From Artocarpus heterophyllus (Eukaryota > Streptophyta > Magnoliopsida > Rosales > Moraceae), in NCBI GenBank assembly GCA_025403435.1, contig CM046350.1:3626070-3690069 (forward strand): DNA of 64,000 nt. The letters are read 5' to 3'. Each line of letters starts with the position of its first letter. The first letter of the stretch is position 1. Shown here piece after piece: positions 1 to 12,600 of the stretch. The notes under the pieces were generated by a model that made no database searches, was not told the DNA's origin, and saw only the letters and a program-made list of their open reading frames with translations. Both the position numbers and the translations under genes were made by a program.

Positions 1-2552
1 TAAATGGTTTCCTACTTTGAGAGGGCAAAACATGGTAAGTGATGAGATGATTTATTTGACTTTCCCTCTTTGCTCTCCATTCTCCACGCCAATTACTCAG
101 CATTTAGTCAGAAAATTTCTGACTTAATGAAGAGTTTTGACTCTCCTTCTTTGTACGTTATGCTCATTAACATTACGTTAAAAAAATTTTTAACGTTCTT
201 TTCCTATTTTTCTCTCATCCTCTCACGCCTTCTCTCTCTCAATTTCTGAGACGTTTCTTTTGTCTTTTTCACTTCTTCTTCTCTTCTCCACGAATTCCAT
301 CCTTCTTTCTCTCAAAAAATTCTCTACTAATATTGAAAGAAAAAGTTATATTTCATTGGTTGAATTCAAGGATTTGGAGAAGAAAATCTTTTAAAGGTAA
401 GGACTCATTTTTTTTTTTTGTGTTTCTGAAAAGTGTTTCTCCTCCTCAATTCTTCTGCAATATCTTTCTCTAGGTATTGTATTTTGTTCTGAATTTTTAA
501 TATGTTATGCATGTATGTATTATGTGATGTTTCTCCAAGTTTCATGTCATTTCGATATTTTTATAAAAAGTTATGAATTTTCTATTCTCTACCCTTCACA
601 GTAAAATATTGTTGTTAGGCGATGATGCATGAAAAATATAATTATATTTCAAAGGGTAAATGAATGTTGTTTTTCACAAAATTTGGTAAGAATGTTCATG
701 TATATGTTATGATATAGACTGCAAAGTTTGGTATTGGTTTGATGAGTAAATATTGAGTTATGTGAATTTCTATGAGATTAGGTCATGAAAACTGTTTTAA
801 CAATGTTATTTTTGGATTTTTGTTATATGAAATGTTTTATATGTCTAAATGATTTTATGATAATGAAATAATTTTATGATATTGAATTGTATGATAATAG
901 GATATTAGTATGAATTTTTTTTAAATTAAAATATATGTATTTTAATTATTAGAAAATGTTTTCAAAAGATTACTCATCTACATTATTGTTATGTTGGCAG
1001 ATTTTCATGTTTGTAATAGATGTTTTTGATGATTATACTTAAGGATGCATGTTATGAATTATGTTTTTTATGAGATGAATGTATATGTGATGATAATTTT
1101 ATGTTTTAACAATTATGGTTATGAATTATGTTTGTAATAAGATGAATGTATATGTGATGGTATATTAATGGATGTTTTATGATAAGTATTAATTTTATTG
1201 TATTTTAAATGAATAATGGCATGAACACACAAAGGAACGACCACATCGAGACCGCGGCATCGTCACTGAAGCATATTAAGGTTAAGTAAGCTAGCTTTAA
1301 GGTAAGTACATTCTCACTTGCAACATGATGTGATTTAAAAAGTTTGATGTTATGTTCACTATGATGTTCATGATGATTTTATGGTTATTTTTCCTTAAAT
1401 GATTTCTTATGAAATATTTTCATGATTTAAAGTTATTCATGTATGATGATGACATGTTTTAAAGTATGAAAGTTATGTATATATATATGTATCACCTAAT
1501 AAGTGTTGCACACCAATGTTATGTTATGATAAGTTATGATGTCATGTTTGGTTTGGGATTAGCTACCCTTCTCCTCTCATGACGGCGCACCTATAATGAT
1601 GATTATGGTGCAACACTTGGGCCCTTAAGATAAAATGGAATAAGTTTTAATATGGTTAATGTAATGTAAGATATGTTTCTATGAAATTATGTTTAAGGCA
1701 CTTTTATGATATGATGATGATGATGATGTATATGAAATGTTTTTAAATTGTGAGAATTATATGTATTTACTAAACATTAGCTTATTCAAGTTTATGTCAT
1801 GTTACAGATAAAGGTAAGAAAATCATGGACTAGACGGAGGACATGGGAAGGCGTGTGAGCATAAAGTACGATAAATTATAACCGGAAGAATGCTAAGAAG
1901 AAAGTTTTATGATTTTAATCAAGTTTTATATTTTGGATATTTTTATGATAAGTTTTTAAGAATACTTGAACTATGATTTTATATTTTATTTTATCATTTT
2001 TAAGTATTTCGATCTTCCACAATATTTTATGAAAAGTTGGATTTGTCTTAAAATTAAGTTTTTTGAAAAACTTTTGGCTCGGTCGGCCTGTCGAACATCA
2101 TGGGTCGGCCTATCGATGTTTGAAGGTTCGGCCTACCGATCACATTTTTGGTCTGCTGAATGATGATAAGTTTTTATGCCAGATTTGCAAAGCCTCTGCT
2201 GGCCTGCTGGTTGAGGAACTCCGGCCCGCCGAACATGTTCGGCCTGTCGAAGTCCCAAGTTCGACCTGTCAAACTGTAGGAGCAAATAAGTTATAAACGA
2301 TGTGATGTTTTTATAAGTTATGATTTTACTACTTGGTATATCCATTTTATTAAAATAAGTTTATGATTAATTTAAAGTAAAATTGAATTAATTATGGTAT
2401 GAAATAAGTTAAGCAATGTTATATGTTATTAAAAAAAATGTATGTATGGATCCTCGTTACGTTTTCTTTAATTATGTTTATGTTTAAAATTTAAACAAGT
2501 ATGAATGTATGAATGTAACGACATCTGTGACGTCCGTAAGGAGAGCGTTACA
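1..2552 (+). repeat. Right part of a long chromovirus-type LTR
   Basis: The stretch ends with the sequence GCGTTACA, the same 3' end as the two chromovirus LTRs at 3724-6238 and 59624-62022. It shares their late order of motifs: a conserved GGTAAGTACAT-like stretch, a GC-richer block near 1560-1620, then a TGACGTCCGT stretch near the end. The rest differs enough to be another subfamily. No TGTAACACC start is visible, so the LTR runs off the left edge. What follows at 2553 is not a primer-binding site but integrase coding sequence of another element, so this LTR (solo, or the 3' LTR of an element) is inserted there. The predicted duplicated target is TGTTT, with its partner outside the window. 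No host gene is seen in it. Confidence 0.65.
2083..2273. repeat. Six copies of a 13-bp near-palindromic TCGGCCTGTCGAA motif
   Basis: Copies lie at 2083-2095, 2105-2117, 2128-2140, 2221-2233, 2239-2251 and 2261-2273. The consensus TCGGCCTGTCGAA is close to its own reverse complement, with single-base variants such as ATCGAT and GCCGAA ends. They form two clusters of three within the left LTR. This is a GC-rich island in AT-rich sequence. The role is unknown. Confidence 0.7.
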
Positions 2553-3723
2553 TGTTTGACCTGTTAGCAAGTCAAGGCAGAACACTAGAGACCAAGAGGA
2601 ATGTTATAGTCTATTTAGATACCTGAGTGGAAATGGAAAGATATAGCCATGGACTTCATAAATGGGTTACCTAAGACTATCAACGGATTCGATGCTATTT
2701 GGGCGATAGTCGATGGGCTGATGAAATTGGTGCATTTTCTACCGGTGAGGATGACGTATTCATTTGAGAAGCTTGCCCAGCTATATGTCAAGGAGATAGT
2801 GAGACTTCACAGTGTTCCCAAATCTATTATCTCAGATAGATATAGTAGATTTATGTCGCACTTTTGGAAAAGTGTTCAGGCAACTATGGGAATGAAACTA
2901 CAGTTTAGTATTACTTTTCATCCTCAAACAGACGGACAGACTGAGAGGACTAATCAGATATTAGAGGATATGCTCCATGCATGTGCTTTAGACTTCAAAG
3001 GAAGTTGGTGTGAAAAATTATCATTGGCAGAATTCGCTTACAATAATAGTTATCAAGCAACAATAGGGATGGCACCCTACGAGGCATTGTAGGACATCGA
3101 TGTATTGGCACGAGGCAGGAGAGAAGAAAGATAGAAACAGAGATGAAAAAGAAGACAGACTTTGTAGATAAGACGACAAAAGCAGTAAAGATCATTCGCT
3201 AAAGAATTGAGACTACTTAGAACCGACAAAAGAGCTACACTGATATACGACGAAGGCTTCTAGAATTTACTGTGGGTGACTCTGTTTTTATCAAAGTGGC
3301 CCCGATGAAGGGAGTAATGAGATTTGGCAAGAAAGGAAGCTTAGTTCGCATTATATAGGACCTTACAAGATTACTAAACGAGTTGGCAATGTGGCTTATG
3401 AGTTAGATTTGCCCGAGGAGATGTCGACTATTCACAATGTTTTTCATGTCTCAATGTTAAAGAAGTATATAGCAGACCCTGAACATGTGATCAAACTACA
3501 AACGATACAGGTTCGAGAAGATTTGAGTTATGAGGAGAAACCTGTAGAGATTTTGGATAGAGAAGTCCAAAAGCTGAGGAACAAAGAGATTGCATTGGTG
3601 ACAGTGTTATGGCATAACCATCTAGTAGAGGAGGCGACATGGGAACAAGAGGATGATATGAAAGCTAGATACCATGAATTGTTCTAAGTTTCGCGGACAA
3701 AACTTTTATAAAGTAGGAGGGAT
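2553..3723 (+). pseudogene. Ty3/gypsy chromovirus pol remnant: integrase and chromodomain
   Basis: This is the C-terminal part of a gypsy polyprotein, which would insert retrotransposon cDNA into the genome. At 2553-2640 the integrase zinc-finger end (CLTC, then QVKAEH and IPEWKW) can be read in frame but is cut by TAG codons at 2565, 2586, 2607 and 2616, each where the family has Gln. The catalytic core follows at 2649-3092, with Asp in AIVDG, Asp in IISDR, and the Glu of QTERTNQ after HPQTDG. A TAG ends it at the YEAL motif. The GKKGKL/GPY-like region is at about 3300-3375. The last open part, 3391-3687, holds FHVSMLKKY and a chromodomain-like end with EEATWE. A purine-rich tract (about 3709-3722) precedes the LTR, as expected for plus-strand priming. 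The element is dead; its gag and RT would lie left of the window. Confidence 0.88.
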
Positions 3724-6238
3724 TGTAACACCCAAGTTTTCTGTTAATGGCAAAATAGAGAGTCTAACGCTAAAATTGATGACAATAATATCATTACTAA
3801 CATGCTATTTAGTTATATTACAGGTGACAGCGACGAAGGGTTTGATGTGCTAGGAAAGGTTTATGTCAATTATGTAGGGATTATGTTTATCTATGATATA
3901 ATAATGTGATGATGCATTTTGTTTTATTTTAATTGAATAGAGTATAATAAGAAATTAATTAATTATTTTGTTTTTATTAATATATATATATAAAAGAATA
4001 TATAAGTTTTATATATAAAATATATTAGTTATGTTCCACGTATATATGAATGTAATATAATTATATAATTCCTAAATGGCTTGACCAAACGTTGGGCTTT
4101 GGGGCAATTTTGTGAGAAAACAAAAAAAAAAAAAAAATTAAAGTGGGAAAAAAAAAAGAAAAGGAAAAAAATAGGAAACTGAATTAAAGTAGGATTAGGG
4201 CTTTAATCTCTACATAAAAACTATATAAAGACCTCCTATTAGTAACCTTAGACTCACACTTCATTCTTTCCTCATTGATTGGCTTTGTGCTTGGTTTTCT
4301 TTGGCTTTATTAAGATTTCTAGTCTCCCTAATTGCATTCATCTTGGTAAGTGTATCAATCATTTAATATGTTTGTTTGATATTTTAGTTTATTATGTTAG
4401 TATTAGAATTATTATTATCATCACATGGATTCTTTTATTGTATGTATTTTATGTCAATTGGTGATTGAAAAAAGTTGATGATTTGGTTGTTTTGATTAAC
4501 CTTTCATTAAACCCTAGATTGGAGATATTATAGATTTTTATATTTTTGTTATGTAGATCTTTATGGGTGTATTTAATTCTCAATTAGCATCATGTTAATT
4601 ATGTGTTTATAATTTTAATTGAGGTTTTATTAGGTTATGGATTGGTATTGAGATTTTTTGATGCCTTATGCCTACTTTTCATACAAACACTTGACAGCCG
4701 TCGTGTTTCAATAATTTTTGATTCTGTATTGCTCTGTTTATATTTTTATATTTTTTTTCCAAAAACTAGACATTTGAGCTTTCTTTTGGCTTTTGAATTG
4801 CTTGAATCAAAGTTTTCTTTAAATCGTTATGATTTTTTGAAGTTGACCCTAAAAGCTATGTAGTTTATACGGACCCAAAATTTAGACTAATTTTTGAGGA
4901 CTTTTTCTTCATGCAAATTATTGTCAAAATGTGCATGTAATATATCAAATTCTTTGTTTTTGAGCCCAGTTTTTAATGCCACTGGATTTACTAATTTGGA
5001 GTTAAGGTGAAATTATTATGAATTTTTAAGTGAATAAAGGTCATTCTGCCTACTTTTGGGAATTATGCCCTAAGTTCATAAATTGTGATTTTGTGCTTCT
5101 TGATGTTATTACATTATGAGGTGATGTTTATGATAGTATTAGATGTTTATATGTTGTTAATAGTATTATTAGTGACTTATGATCAATATGAATGTTTGGC
5201 ATGAACTCTTTAAAGAAGCGAGCACACCGAAGACCCGAGTCGTCGTGTCACCTACCATTGAAGGTTGAGTAAGTCTAGAGGTCAAGTAAGTACATCTCTC
5301 ACCTACAATATGATTGTTCAAAAAAAAAAAGATTGATGTTGATGATATGTTATAAAGACGTTTTAAGATGAGGATTTTTAATAATGAGGAATTGATGGAA
5401 AATGATGAAAGATGATGTTATTTTACCTCATTATTTTATTTGATGGAAACTTTTTTATGAAAACCTATATATGTGTATTATCTATATTATTATTTTGATG
5501 TTTTAAAAAGGTGTTGTACATTTGATGGATTGATGGTGATGATGGGGTTCGGTGAGCGGATAGAACGGTGAGCGATCGCTTCATCTTTGTCACGATTGGT
5601 TTAGGGATCGCTACCTCACTCTTTTTGTGGCTAGCATGCTATGACGATGACGATACAATGCCAGAGCCCTACGATATGATATTTTGAAGTATTACTATAT
5701 ATGTATTTTTTACAAAATATATATTTATTTAATGATGAATTTATTTTATTAAACATTGTTATTTGATGAAAATGTTTTGTGAGAGTTAGCGTGTACTTAC
5801 TAAGCATTATGCTTACTAGATGTTTCTCATATTGTAGTTAGGACTAGGAGTTAGGTATAAGGATGGAGGAGCTCGGTGCGGGTGTGTGCGTGGTGGCAAA
5901 AACGAAACATTGGAGTGGCATATCCTGAGTTATTGATGATTCAAACTTTTATTCAATTAGCTATAAATTTCGTAGATTTTAATTTTTTAATTATTTTATA
6001 AGATTTCGCAAGTTAAAGATATTTTGTTAAGCTTAATGTTTTTTGTAATGTTACAACTATATTTTTATTTTTAAATGAAATTATTTGATTTGATTAAAAA
6101 GTCTTTTTAAAAAAAAAAAAAAAAAGTTAAGCTATTTCGTATTTCTTTGATTATTTAAATTCTATAAATATTATGTTTTATCATAAATAATAGATGATAT
6201 GAGACGGTAACTGTGACGTCCCGTGAAAGTGCGTTACA
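3724..6238 (+). repeat. 3' LTR of the chromovirus (2515 bp)
   Basis: It starts TGTAACACCC at 3724 and ends GCGTTACA at 6238, so it has the TG...CA ends and the TGTAAC/GTTACA inverted termini. It directly follows the chromodomain and purine tract. It is a diverged copy of the solo LTR at 59624-62022: long blocks align by eye, including a TATA box (CTATATAAAG at 4221-4230) and a GGTAAGTGTATCAATC stretch near 4344. The next bases, AAAAC, would be the target duplication, but the 5' copy is outside the window. The LTR ends about 290 bp from the last recognisable exon of the receptor gene. Confidence 0.9.
4221..4230 (+). promoter_or_regulatory. LTR TATA box
   Basis: CTATATAAAG is followed by a conserved CCTCCTATTAGTAA-like stretch. 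The same box and context recur at 60112-60121 in the second LTR, which marks it as the retrotransposon core promoter rather than chance AT-richness. Activity is not shown. Confidence 0.55.
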
Positions 6239-6525
6239 AAAACAATTCTGTAATCTTACATATTCTTGTTTCATCGAATTTGATCGCAAAGGGAGGATTT
6301 ATAAAGGCAAGCTATTAATTTGTCATTCGTAATGGTAAGATGATTTATGTTATCAAATCATGATTGGTTTTTTTTTTTTTTTTTTTTTGAAGTTTTCTAT
6401 AATTTGTTTTGTTAATATCATATATACATTTTCAAATTTTTGTTTATTTGCCAAGCCCTAAATTTAGTTGGAAAAATATTAAAAATGAAAAAAGCGCTTA
6501 GTATGTATATGGGTAGTTGTCTGAC
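6239..6525 (-). other. Intron remnant after the transmembrane exon; no kinase exon
   Basis: This AT-rich stretch with poly-T at 6369-6389 lies between the donor site of the membrane-segment exon (CAAG|GTCAGA read on the minus strand) and the chromovirus LTR. The family normally has kinase exons downstream, but no reading frame here resembles one. The element sits in this intron or at a break in the gene. Confidence 0.6.
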
Positions 6526-6660
6526 CTTGAAGTTCTTTGTCTTCTAACCAACCCATTGACCAGGCGAAAGCCAATAAAAGCAGCAGAGCGGCTATCAGTG
6601 AAGCTACCGAAATCAGGATTATACACCAGGGAGGCAGTCCCTCACCGGCCACTTCAAACA
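6526..6660 (-). CDS. Receptor exon 19: transmembrane segment
   Basis: This is a 135-bp exon between ACTCAG and CAAG|GTCAGA. In the ancestral frame it reads [11 protein letters not shown], a hydrophobic helix of about 20 residues ([20 protein letters not shown]), then WLEDKELQ. This matches the juxtamembrane arrangement of LRR-VIII-2 kinases. With the upstream 2-base deletion the actual frame enters this exon as CCT GTT TGA, so the helix would not be translated. Confidence 0.82.
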
Positions 6661-9600
6661 CTGAGTTCAGTAGTAACGGGAGAAAAAAGGTCATTAGAAA
6701 AGGGAAATTGTTTCTCCTTAATTATATTGCTAATTAATTTAATTAATTAATTAATTCATGAAGTGTGAAATAGAGCAGAGACTCCTAATTAAATGCCAGA
6801 CGATGCAAATGAAATAAAATGAAAAACGAATATTCTATGAAAGGGTGTTAGAAAAAGCTCATAGAATAAAGTGTTAAGTTGGTAGGTCATATCAAAAACC
6901 ATTAAAAGAGTACAAAATTTATTAATTTATTATTTATAATCTGTTTGAAAACGTTATTAGAACAAAACAAAAATATTTTTTATGAAAAAAACATTCCAAT
7001 AAAAATTGATTAGAACCGCAAACGCAAACGCAAACGCAAACGGTTCCAACCGCATTCCTAAGACAGACTTATCCATACAATTGTTCAATAAAAATAAAAA
7101 AGCTCAATAATTAACGAAGGTAGGACCCACAAGTGCTCTCTCTCGTTAGAAAGTAAAAAACAGCAATACGATGATACATACGGGGATCCACGGAGATAGC
7201 TGATAGGAGGTCCGTTAAAGGCAGGTGCATAGACAATAGACCCCCTTCCGGCCCAGAACAAGTGTATAGTCAACAGACTGTTGTTTACTTCAGTTATGAA
7301 ATTCCTAGTAAACGCCTTATTGGGACCCCCTGCCTCATCTCTAATGTTGAAATCTTGCAGTACCCTATTGCCCTGAAATGAACAATTTAATTGTAATTAT
7401 AAGAGCTAGCGTACGGTTTAAATTGCAAATCAAACTAATTCAACGTTCTTAAAAAAATTTAAAAAGTGGCAAAATCAGTTTTAATTAAAATTTTTAGTTG
7501 CTATAATATAAAACTCTCACATGCTACAATTTTTAATTCTAATCACATGCTCCAAACACCTTGGTAATTAGTTACCTGAATATATACATCGAACAGACGG
7601 GTCCTTAGGTCATTATAGTCTGCGTCGTTTGTGTATACAATTTCAGCAAAATGGAGAGTCACGTTGTAACTGCCTCTTTTTAAACTAAAGCCATGATAGG
7701 TTAAAGAGACGGGGGAGAGACGAGCTTCTTCATACAAGGTTGAATCAGAATTGGAAATTTTACAAGGCACTCTCTTGATGTAATCGCTTGAATTTGCAGT
7801 TTCTCCAGACAAGCTATAAGCCCAGTTCCTCATTGGACTTAGATGGAAAGGTTTCGTTTCATTATCTGCTTCGTAATCTTTCCCATCGGAGGTTGTTTTT
7901 TCTCCGCCAGAATTTATGAACAAGGAATAGACTGCAGAAAAAAAAAAAAAAACAAAAAAGCTAAAAAAAATTTGAGATGTAAATTAAAGAGAAGATACAC
8001 AAAACACTCGCATTTTGTCTAAATTCACTTTTTCCTTTTTTTTTTGTATAGGTTTCCAAAATAACTTATGTGTCTATAAAATCATACTCAAAATATCATT
8101 TCGAAGCAATTAATTTTGTTAAAATATCAAAATCACCTTTCTAACCTTTATTAAATACAACTAAAATATTACATATTAAACAAAATATTAAATAAAACCA
8201 ATCTTAAGAAATTAAAAACTCTCAAAATAATTAAAATTTATGTTTGATTGAAATAACAAATTGAACATTTCAAATGTTTTAATTTAGACATATTTAAAAT
8301 GACATTTTATATAGATTGAGAAGTATAATCTTGGTATTTAAAAAAAAAATCAAGGTATTTTTAATCTAATTTTATAAGCACAAAGGGTGCTTAGGACATT
8401 TGTATAATAAGTGAGGCAAAAAGTAATATTTATGCAAAATGTATATGGTGTTCTGTGTCCCTTAAAAAGAAGTACAAGAAAAGGCCCAAGTTTAAGTCTA
8501 TAAGATAATTAAGAAACTCACACTTAGGTTTCCCGGCATCCATCATTTGTTCGGGTTGAAGCCTAAAAGTAAAAATAATTTTTGCTTTTAAGAACTGACC
8601 CTGTTTATCTTTATGTGTATATACATATATATGTCTTTTTTCATTTTTATGCTCAGTATTTTGAGGTTATCAAAAAAATCAGTCATCTATATTTTCCACT
8701 TATCAAATTTATATCTTGAAATTGTAAATTTATGCATAAAGTTTACCTCTTATATTTCTCTTATTTTTTATTTTAAAAAAAAGACCTACATGCTCTTATG
8801 AAGGGAAAAGATTTTGTTTGAGTGTGAGAGGAAAAAAAAAAGATAAGGATTCTATATTATGGGTATTTCGAGTTGGGCTTTTTAATTAGATGGACTTTTG
8901 TTCCTTTCATTTTCTAACAGGAACAGAGGAGTGGAAAAGCAAATAATGATGTTTCTTTGTCATGTTCTTTAAACGGCCGAAAGAAGAATAATAAAAGAAA
9001 AGATTGATCAACAATGTATGGGTTTCGTTGGTTTGTTTAGTTTGCATATGCGTAGTGAAAATAAGACGGTGTGCTCATGCTCGAAAATTAACTCAAATCT
9101 TAAGAGAAGATGATAGAATGGCAATTTTTGTTATTTAGCAGAAAAATATGGGGCGATGAAATTAGCTGAGTCCTCTCAGAAAAGTAAACAGACATGTGGC
9201 ATTAGATGAAGGGGCGTCTGTCCTAGTGCTGGACTACAGTCGGAGGACCGCATTAAAGCCACTTGGCTAATGTAATGTAAGTGGTTAGATGCGTGAGTAT
9301 GTACGTGTGTCCGTAAAGGTGAGTCTAGTAGTTTTTGATAACCTCATACATAGTATAAAGATGAAAAAAATAAATAAATATAAATATAAAAAGCGTAATA
9401 GAGAAAGAGATTATTTTGCCATACATATATGGTTCAATGGTTGCGGAGCTCTGGCAGCAACAACAGGCAAACAAATTCCTAAACCATAGAAATGTAAATT
9501 TAAAGAATAAGTTGATTTGGTGTTAAAATAAATAATTCATTTTCTAATAAGTATTTTGCACAATATGAAAAGGAAAATGAACACCAATGCTCACAGATCT

Positions 9601-12600
9601 AAGCCGGATGGTACTGGTGATCCCAATTCCGAGAAATTATTGTAAGAAAGATCCCTGAAAAATGACAATATAACATAAATGTGACTGTCAATGTTGCTAA
9701 AGGCCAGGTGACGGCATATATGATCATGCCAACGTTTCTCATAAACACAATGTAACTAGGAGTGGCAACTGGGCAGCGCTGCCTTCCTTGCCCCCGCCTC
9801 CTGCGAAAAAGCTGCCCCACACCCGCCCGGTTCAAGAGGAAATTAAATAATCTGTTTTTTTAAAATAAATATGCTTGACATTTTTGATAAGGAATTGAAA
9901 CAACCTCATAATCAACCAAAGGGCATATTTGACTTTTTTGTTTTTTCAACCTTCAATCTTATATTACTTATTATCCATGTTAATTAATTCTTCCAACGCT
10001 AATTATATATTTTTTTATTGATCTAATGCTAATTATATAGTTTCGTAAATCTTCTCATTACAGAATATCCGTACTTATAACTAAAATTTTAATAATATAT
10101 TGGATAATATCCTCTTTTTCCTTTCTAAGGTTGATAAAAAAATGGTTATAAACTTTTTTAGTAATCTTATTTAATTTTATAATGTTACAACCCAATACTA
10201 AGAAAACGGTGGGTTCTACTCTAACAAAAAGCATTGTATATTAGAATGAAACATACAGCTTTGTGATTAGTGGGATTTTAACCTCATGGGAGATAAAAAT
10301 GATTTTTCTATTTTTTTTTTTGTTCCAGGTTCTATAAATAGATTTATGGGTATATAACTTTGTCATAATTTTTTTGGAAAACTGTAGCATTTACGAACAG
10401 TTGCCTAAGGCACGTGTCACATACTAGTATAAAAGAGATGTCATGCCATTTTATGGCAATGACAAAAACAACATATGGATCAGATGTAAAATTCAGAATT
10501 ACGAAGAATTTGATTAAGACGTACAGTCTAGTTTGGCTTGCTTGAAATACCCAATTAGGTATCGTTCCGTGGAGTTTGTTTCTTGCAAGAGACCTGTTTC
10601 CATTTTGACCAAACAATCGTTGATTAACAGAGTTTTACTGTTGTTATTTAGCAGATCATAACTACGAAATTTAGAATACTCATGAGATCAAGTTGCAAAA
10701 ATGCTTGTACATATTGTAATACATCCTTACATGTAATTTAAATTTGATCTCATAGACTCTGGGATTCCATCAGTGAGGCTGTTGAAGCTTAAGTCCCTGC
10801 AAAAACAAAACGTGGACAGTCAAGAATTCAATAATATACATATGTTTCTGTAAATTCATAAAAATTCAAGGGACTTACAGGTGTTTTAATGATGAAAGTT
10901 CGCCAATGTAATTAGGAATTGAGCCAGCAATTGAGCAATTCCTCAGTATCCTGTAGATTAAAATAAAGAGCGAGAAATTACTTAAGATAAAACATAAAAA
11001 ATAAATAAATGAGCAATTCCTCAGTATCTTGTAGATGAAAAAAAAAAAAAAAGGAGCTAGAAAGAACTTAAAATAAAACATCAAAATAAACATAAAAAAT
11101 AAATAAATAAACATTCCTAGAAAATTTTTTCTTTTTATACTCTTAATGCTTCAGAGTAAGGTTTCAAAGCTCTTCATATATCTGCAACTTGAAGTAAAAC
11201 CACTTACAAAGTATAAATGTTGTAAAAGGTTGTGGTCTGGGGCAGTTCGAACGGATATTTACTATTTAGGTCACTTACCGACCTGTAAGAAAACCAAATT
11301 GAGATTAACAAATAAAAAGGATAGATTGCTTATTAATAATAACATGTCACGTATTTAATTTGAATCTCCAAACTTTATAAAACAAGTACTGGTCATCTGC
11401 ATTAAAGTATTACGCTTACAGATACGAAAGATTTGATGAAGTAAAATATTCTTCCGGCAAAGGCCCTTCAAAATTATTTCCCTCGACTGCACTGAAGCAA
11501 ATCAAACTATATGACTTAGCAGAAAATAAAAAATAATATATAGCACCAATTCTGCAAAATTCCAAATGCTACCAATATCTAGCATTATATATATATATAT
11601 ATATAATGGTCATGTGTACGTATACAAAGGACCACTATCAATATATAGTTTTTCGATCGACCCCCGCACAAAATAATGAACTACTTAGATACAACCCTAG
11701 TGGAACGTACTTTAACGTCCAATTGCCAATTATAATAACGAGCTAGGAAACTCTTACACAGTTTCAATTTGAGTCCAGTTCTTGATGTAACGAGGCAAGG
11801 GACCGGATAACTGATTCCCAGCAACTATACTGCTTTGATTAAGCTGGACTAATTTAAGCCAAACCTTTTTTATTACAGGCAATATTAAAATTGTTAAATA
11901 GAGAACAGTACTTACAACCAGTTAAGAGAGCGGAGTTGATCGAAACTGTCTGGTAATTTCCCGGTGAAATAATTAGATGACAGATCTCTAATACAACATT
12001 AACAACAGAGTTATTATATAAAATATATCTCAAGCTATATAATATTTTCTCTTTTCGATTCCCATAACTTTTTTGTGTTGGAATTAATCCAAATATGGGC
12101 TAATATATTAAATAAATGTTTATTAAAGGCTATCAGATAAGGTTACCCCAATTAAAGTGATTAACTTGGCTTTTAGGCTTTTAATGCATCATTAAGTGTG
12201 CGCCTCCTATGTGTAATGATCAAAATATAATTACTGATTTTATGATAGGCTAAATTGATAATTAAGGATAACTGTTAGGGTTAACAGTTATATAAATAGA
12301 TTGTGGCCCTTAAGCTAGTACGTATGTTTTCTTTCTGTCACCTATCTTCAGAGAGATTATAGAGGCATTCTCTAAATGAAGATTTACATACCAGACTTTG
12401 ATGATCTTCAATCTACAGACTCAAGAATCATATTCTATTCATGGATTCAGGTTACTTTATGCATCTTATTAATTATCTTGATGATTTGATATGAATGATC
12501 CTGGTTGATGGTGTTTTTCATCATAGAATTATGTTCTAACAAATAGTATCTAGAGCCTCTTTATGTTAAATCATTGGGAATCAATTTATTTTTCTAGTTG

